Part shown: piece by piece, positions 6,708-9,197 of the stretch
How positions within the stretch are numbered: the first letter of the stretch is position 1
Layout: every line of letters starts with the position of its first letter
From: Armatimonadota bacterium
GTDB taxonomy: Bacteria > Armatimonadota > UBA5829
NCBI GenBank assembly: GCA_023398345.1
Contig: JAEWSK010000149.1
Coordinates: forward strand, 1-9,197
Reading direction: 5' to 3'
DNA: 9,197 nt
Notes under the pieces: model-generated
Seen by the model: the letters and a program-made list of their open reading frames with translations, nothing else
The model's database searches: none
Told to the model about the DNA's origin: nothing
Made by a program: the position numbers and the translations under genes

Positions 6708-7316
6708 ATGCTTGACTCTGCGACAGGCTCTGGGCTGACGGCAGCCCTGGCGAGAATTCAAGAGATAAAGTCCAGATTTGAAGAGTCTGACATTAAGCCA
6801 GCCGTGTCGGTTTCGCCATGCACTGTTGCCGAAGCGCCAAATGCCGCCGGCAATATTAAGCCGTTCTTTCCCCAATATTTGCTTGAGGCGGTGCAAAAGA
6901 ACGGCACATCGAGCAGTGCTTCGAGTTCGGCTTACGATGGTTTGATCCAGCAGGCAGCTCAAAAATACGGTGTTGACGCCTCGCTCATCAAAGGTGTCAT
7001 AAAAGCAGAGAGTGGGTTCAATGCGAACGCGGGGTCTCCCGCAGGTGCGCAGGGCTTGATGCAGTTGATGCCTGCTACAGCCGCCGCTCTCGGCGTCAGT
7101 AACACATATGATCCTGCCCAAAATATCGACGGCGGCACGCGCTATCTCAAACGCCAGCTAGATCGTTACGGTGACGTAAATTTGGCTCTTGCTGCCTATA
7201 ACGCCGGGCCGGGCAGCGTCGCCCGCTACAACGGAGTCCCGCCGTATCGCGAGACGCAGAATTATGTAGCTAAAGTGATTTCGTATAGAGACGCCTACGC
7301 GTCTGCACAAAAATAA
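6708..7316 (+). CDS. Lytic transglycosylase (SLT domain) of the flagellar operon
   Basis: This 202-residue protein cleaves peptidoglycan glycan strands, presumably making the hole through which the rod passes. The catalytic domain spans about residues 76-200. IKAESGFN at 98-105 holds the catalytic glutamate E101, [15 protein letters not shown] lies at 116-130, the DP of [11 protein letters not shown] is near 135-147, and [19 protein letters not shown] lies at 162-180. No signal peptide or membrane anchor is visible. Residues 11-24 ([14 protein letters not shown]) and the Ser/Ala-rich linker up to 75 may serve as a flagellar export or docking segment, which is inference. ATG 6708 immediately follows the fliJ stop, and GAGGGG at 6695-6700 is a good ribosome binding site. 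It occupies the place where many operons carry other accessory genes between fliJ and fliK, and may do the job of the muramidase part of FlgJ. The family is certain; the exact flagellar role is likely. Confidence 0.93.
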   Translation: MLDSATGSGLTAALARIQEIKSRFEESDIKPAVSVSPCTVAEAPNAAGNIKPFFPQYLLEAVQKNGTSSSASSSAYDGLIQQAAQKYGVDASLIKGVIKAESGFNANAGSPAGAQGLMQLMPATAAALGVSNTYDPAQNIDGGTRYLKRQLDRYGDVNLALAAYNAGPGSVARYNGVPPYRETQNYVAKVISYRDAYASAQK

Positions 7317-7337
7317 GATCGGACATATGCCCGATCT
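7316..7337 (+). promoter_or_regulatory. Intercistronic RNA hairpin between the transglycosylase gene and fliK
   Basis: AGATCGG (7316-7322) and CCGATCT (7331-7337) form a perfect 7-pair stem with an 8-base loop that contains CATATG. It begins at the last base of the stop codon. No T run follows (the next bases are CGTAAGTTC), so it is not a standard Rho-independent terminator. It could slow decay of the upstream transcript, act as a processing site or cause partial attenuation before fliK. Confidence 0.45.
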
Positions 7338-7352
7338 CGTAAGTTCAAAATG

Positions 7353-7363
7353 AAAGGAGGTGA
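7353..7363 (+). promoter_or_regulatory. fliK: Extended Shine-Dalgarno of fliK
   Basis: AAAGGAGGTGA is fully complementary to the usual 3' end of 16S rRNA. The GGAGG core ends seven bases before ATG 7368, which decides that start over the in-frame ATG at 7350, which lies upstream of the site. Confidence 0.85.
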
Positions 7364-7367
7364 GAAC

Positions 7368-8795
7368 ATGGTAGATGCAATTGCTAGTCCGATTCCACAA
7401 CAAGTTGTTGTCGATGATTCGGCCGAGACCGCAAAGCAGCCGGATTCGACCGGCGCGTCTTTTACAAAGGTCTTAACCGATGCAATCGGCAGCGACAGTG
7501 AATCGGCAACAAAACCAATCGCAGACGAGCCTGAAAATAACACCGACGATGCGCAGAGTGCGCTCTGTCAACTTGCCGGTGCGATGCAGGCCGCCATTGC
7601 GATGCCCGCACAGGCGAATGCTCCCGAAACAGTGACGGATGCATCTCCGAGAACTGGCATTGATTCCGTTGAGTCAGTCTCATCAAGCGACCCTCGATCG
7701 CAATCCATGCCGGTAAATAGTATTTCTGTGATGTCCCAAGCGACTGAAACAGACATGCTTACGGAACTTGCATCGCAAAATACTGCTGTAATTGCCGATC
7801 AGTCCGAAGTCGTGCCGCAAGTCGCATTAGAAAGTGATGCGCCTGTAGACACGGCCGATACCATCTCGGCAACACCGGTAAGCATTTCGTCGAACGAGTC
7901 AGCCGTCACGGATGATTCGATAAAGTCGTCGACTTTAGACTATGCCGCAAATATTACAAAGGCAAATGCAAGTGTCGACGGTGACGAATCGGCGCAGCAG
8001 TCTCATGCAGCGACTGAATCAGTCGATGCCGGTAATGCGAAGCCGACGGATGCGTCCGGGCAGGTTTCCAAATCAGTTACTATCCATACGGTTGCAACTG
8101 AGGCCGTTTCTGTCGAGTCGAAGCTAAGTGCTTCAAATCAGACGCCGACAATTGCCGGCGTTGAATCGGCAGTGAAAACTACAGTTGAGTCTGTGGCCGG
8201 AACCGGCGCAGAATCGACTGGAAATGACGGTGGTGAGACTTCCGATCAGGCAATGTCGGGCCAGCAGGTGGCAATGCCTATGGGGCAGGAGTTCAAATCG
8301 CAGCTTCAATCGGCGACAGGAAATGGCGTGAATGCTGAGTCTGTCGATGTGTCCAAGCTGCAGACTCGTGTACTAGATCAGGTTGTCCGCGAGGTCAGCC
8401 TAAAAAGCAGCGAAGGCCGAAGCGACATCGTAGTTAAGCTCAGTCCGCCTGAACTTGGGGCGATGCGTGTTCAGCTAAGCCAGGACGCATCAGGCATTAG
8501 CGCGCACATTCAAGCCGAAAGCAATCAAGTCCGAGGACTGTTGGAAGCGCACACGCCTCTGTTGATCGACGCACTTGCAAAAGCGGGAGTGCAGATAGAC
8601 TCCGTGTCAGTCTCTGTCGGCACTTCGTTTAACGCATTTGCGCAGAACTCAGGTCAACAGAACGCCCAGACCAACTCAAACCATGCCTTTGCGCAATACA
8701 GCCCTGGGTTTGGCACAGCGCAAGATGTGGGCGACATGCCGATTGCTTCTTTGGAGACGTCGAGTAGTTCGATCGGCTATAGCTGGTTTGCTTAG
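7368..8795 (+). CDS. fliK: Flagellar hook-length control protein FliK
   Basis: This 475-residue protein measures hook length during export and switches the export gate from hook to filament substrates by its contact with FlhB. The C-terminal hook-length domain is clear at about residues 331-417. It contains LSPPELGAMRVQL at 358-370, the family's core motif, then an AHIQAESNQVRGLLEAH segment and LIDALAKAGVQIDSVSVSV at 399-417. Residues 1-310 are the ruler: low complexity, rich in Ser, Ala, Thr, Asp and Val, with almost no aromatic residues, and likely disordered. After the domain comes a Gln/Asn/Ser-rich tail ending in SWFA. ATG 7368 is set by the extended Shine-Dalgarno at 7353-7363. Identity rests on the C-terminal motif and position before flgD, since the ruler has no sequence conservation. 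Confidence 0.93.
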   Translation: MVDAIASPIPQQVVVDDSAETAKQPDSTGASFTKVLTDAIGSDSESATKPIADEPENNTDDAQSALCQLAGAMQAAIAMPAQANAPETVTDASPRTGIDSVESVSSSDPRSQSMPVNSISVMSQATETDMLTELASQNTAVIADQSEVVPQVALESDAPVDTADTISATPVSISSNESAVTDDSIKSSTLDYAANITKANASVDGDESAQQSHAATESVDAGNAKPTDASGQVSKSVTIHTVATEAVSVESKLSASNQTPTIAGVESAVKTTVESVAGTGAESTGNDGGETSDQAMSGQQVAMPMGQEFKSQLQSATGNGVNAESVDVSKLQTRVLDQVVREVSLKSSEGRSDIVVKLSPPELGAMRVQLSQDASGISAHIQAESNQVRGLLEAHTPLLIDALAKAGVQIDSVSVSVGTSFNAFAQNSGQQNAQTNSNHAFAQYSPGFGTAQDVGDMPIASLETSSSSIGYSWFA

Positions 8796-8828
8796 GCGAG
8801 GCAGCAAGGCCGTATTTATACATAGAAT

Positions 8829-8839
8829 AAAGGAGGTGA
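8829..8839 (+). promoter_or_regulatory. flgD: Extended Shine-Dalgarno of flgD
   Basis: A second full AAAGGAGGTGA. The GGAGG core ends 12 bases before ATG 8849, longer than ideal, but an in-frame TGA at 8837-8839 excludes any earlier start and no nearer start codon exists. The remaining bases after fliK (8796-8828) show no convincing promoter or terminator. Confidence 0.75.
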
Positions 8840-8848
8840 AAAAATAAA

Positions 8849-9197
8849 ATGAGCGTCAGTTCAGTAACAAATACATCGACAACATCATCGACCTTAACTA
8901 GCTCAAAGGACAGTTCGTTGGACAAGATGGCTTTTCTTAAGCTGCTCACGACACAGCTTCAGAATCAAGACCCATTGAGCCCGATGGAAAATAGCGAATT
9001 CATCGCGCAGCTAGCGCAGTTCTCATCGCTGGAGCAAATGCAGTCACTAAACACAGCTATCGAGAGCGTGAGCAATAGCGGTCAGGCTACCCAGGCGGTC
9101 GCTTTGATTGGCAAGACGGTTGAATATACCGATCCCATTTCAGGCGAATCGGCCAAAGGTTCAGTTGACAAGGTGACGTTCGAGAGCAGTGTGCCGA
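8849..9197 (+). CDS. flgD: Flagellar hook assembly (cap) protein FlgD, N-terminal part
   Basis: FlgD forms the scaffold cap at the hook tip that guides addition of FlgE subunits and is then discarded. The window holds the first 116 residues and cuts the gene at its right edge. After a Ser/Thr-rich export region (residues 1-23) comes the family hallmark: MAFLKLLTTQLQNQDPLSPM at 27-46 and EFIAQLAQFSSLEQMQSLN at 50-68. AVALIGKTVEYTDPISG at 83-99 begins the beta-rich domain, matching the usual FlgD spacing. The start ATG 8849 is the only one possible after the in-frame TGA at 8837. It follows fliK, the order usual in ancestral flagellar operons, where flgE or flgG would be expected next. Confidence 0.95.
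   Translation, partial: MSVSSVTNTSTTSSTLTSSKDSSLDKMAFLKLLTTQLQNQDPLSPMENSEFIAQLAQFSSLEQMQSLNTAIESVSNSGQATQAVALIGKTVEYTDPISGESAKGSVDKVTFESSVP

Noticed and set aside
8785..8830. Possible sigma-70-like promoter before flgD (TTGCTT and an AT-rich TTTATACAT stretch)
   Set aside because: The spacing between the candidate elements does not fit and the -10 match is poor; flgD is adequately served by the operon.
1..9197. Mobile elements, CRISPR arrays, tRNA/rRNA genes, toxin-antitoxin or defence genes
   Set aside because: None seen by eye. Coding is continuous, one-directional and functionally coherent, with no long repeats or foreign-looking segment.

Overview
The window is almost entirely one flagellar gene cluster on the + strand: flgB-flgC-fliE-fliF-fliG-fliH-fliI-fliJ-(lytic transglycosylase)-fliK-flgD, with flgD cut by the right edge. 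It is preceded by the 3' end of a membrane-protein gene that resembles mreD. The order is that of the ancestral flagellar operon seen in Firmicutes and many deep-branching phyla, not the split arrangement of enterobacteria. Base composition looks close to 50% GC, Shine-Dalgarno sites are strong (two full AAAGGAGGTGA matches), and the operon has a textbook sigma-54 (RpoN) -24/-12 promoter. Together these suggest a motile, non-enteric, probably deep-branching bacterium. I cannot name the phylum; Armatimonadota-like groups are only a guess.

Layout. Bases 1-330 hold the C-terminal 109 residues of the MreD-like protein. Bases 331-513 are a gene-free leader with a weak possible terminator, three phased TCCAC(T/A) repeats, the sigma-54 promoter at 466-482 and the flgB ribosome binding site. 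Bases 514-1667 encode the proximal rod and adaptor proteins FlgB, FlgC and FliE. Bases 1697-4268 encode the MS ring (FliF) and the rotor protein (FliG). Bases 4261-6707 encode the export ATPase module FliH-FliI-FliJ, whose reading frames overlap one another and fliG. Bases 6708-7316 encode a small lytic transglycosylase with no signal peptide, which probably opens peptidoglycan for the growing rod. A hairpin at 7316-7337 then separates this block from fliK (hook-length ruler) and flgD (hook cap), each carrying an extended Shine-Dalgarno.

How they work together: FliF forms the membrane ring on which FliG sits. FliH, FliI and FliJ feed substrates to the export gate. FliE, FlgB and FlgC start the rod, and the transglycosylase clears the wall. 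FlgD then caps hook assembly while FliK measures its length. The export gate genes (flhA/B, fliP/Q/R), fliM/fliN, and the stator and hook genes are not in this window.

I do not see an undescribed system here. The points most worth a second look are the sigma-54 control of the whole operon, a divergent FliG that lacks several residues regarded as conserved for torque generation, and the built-in transglycosylase.
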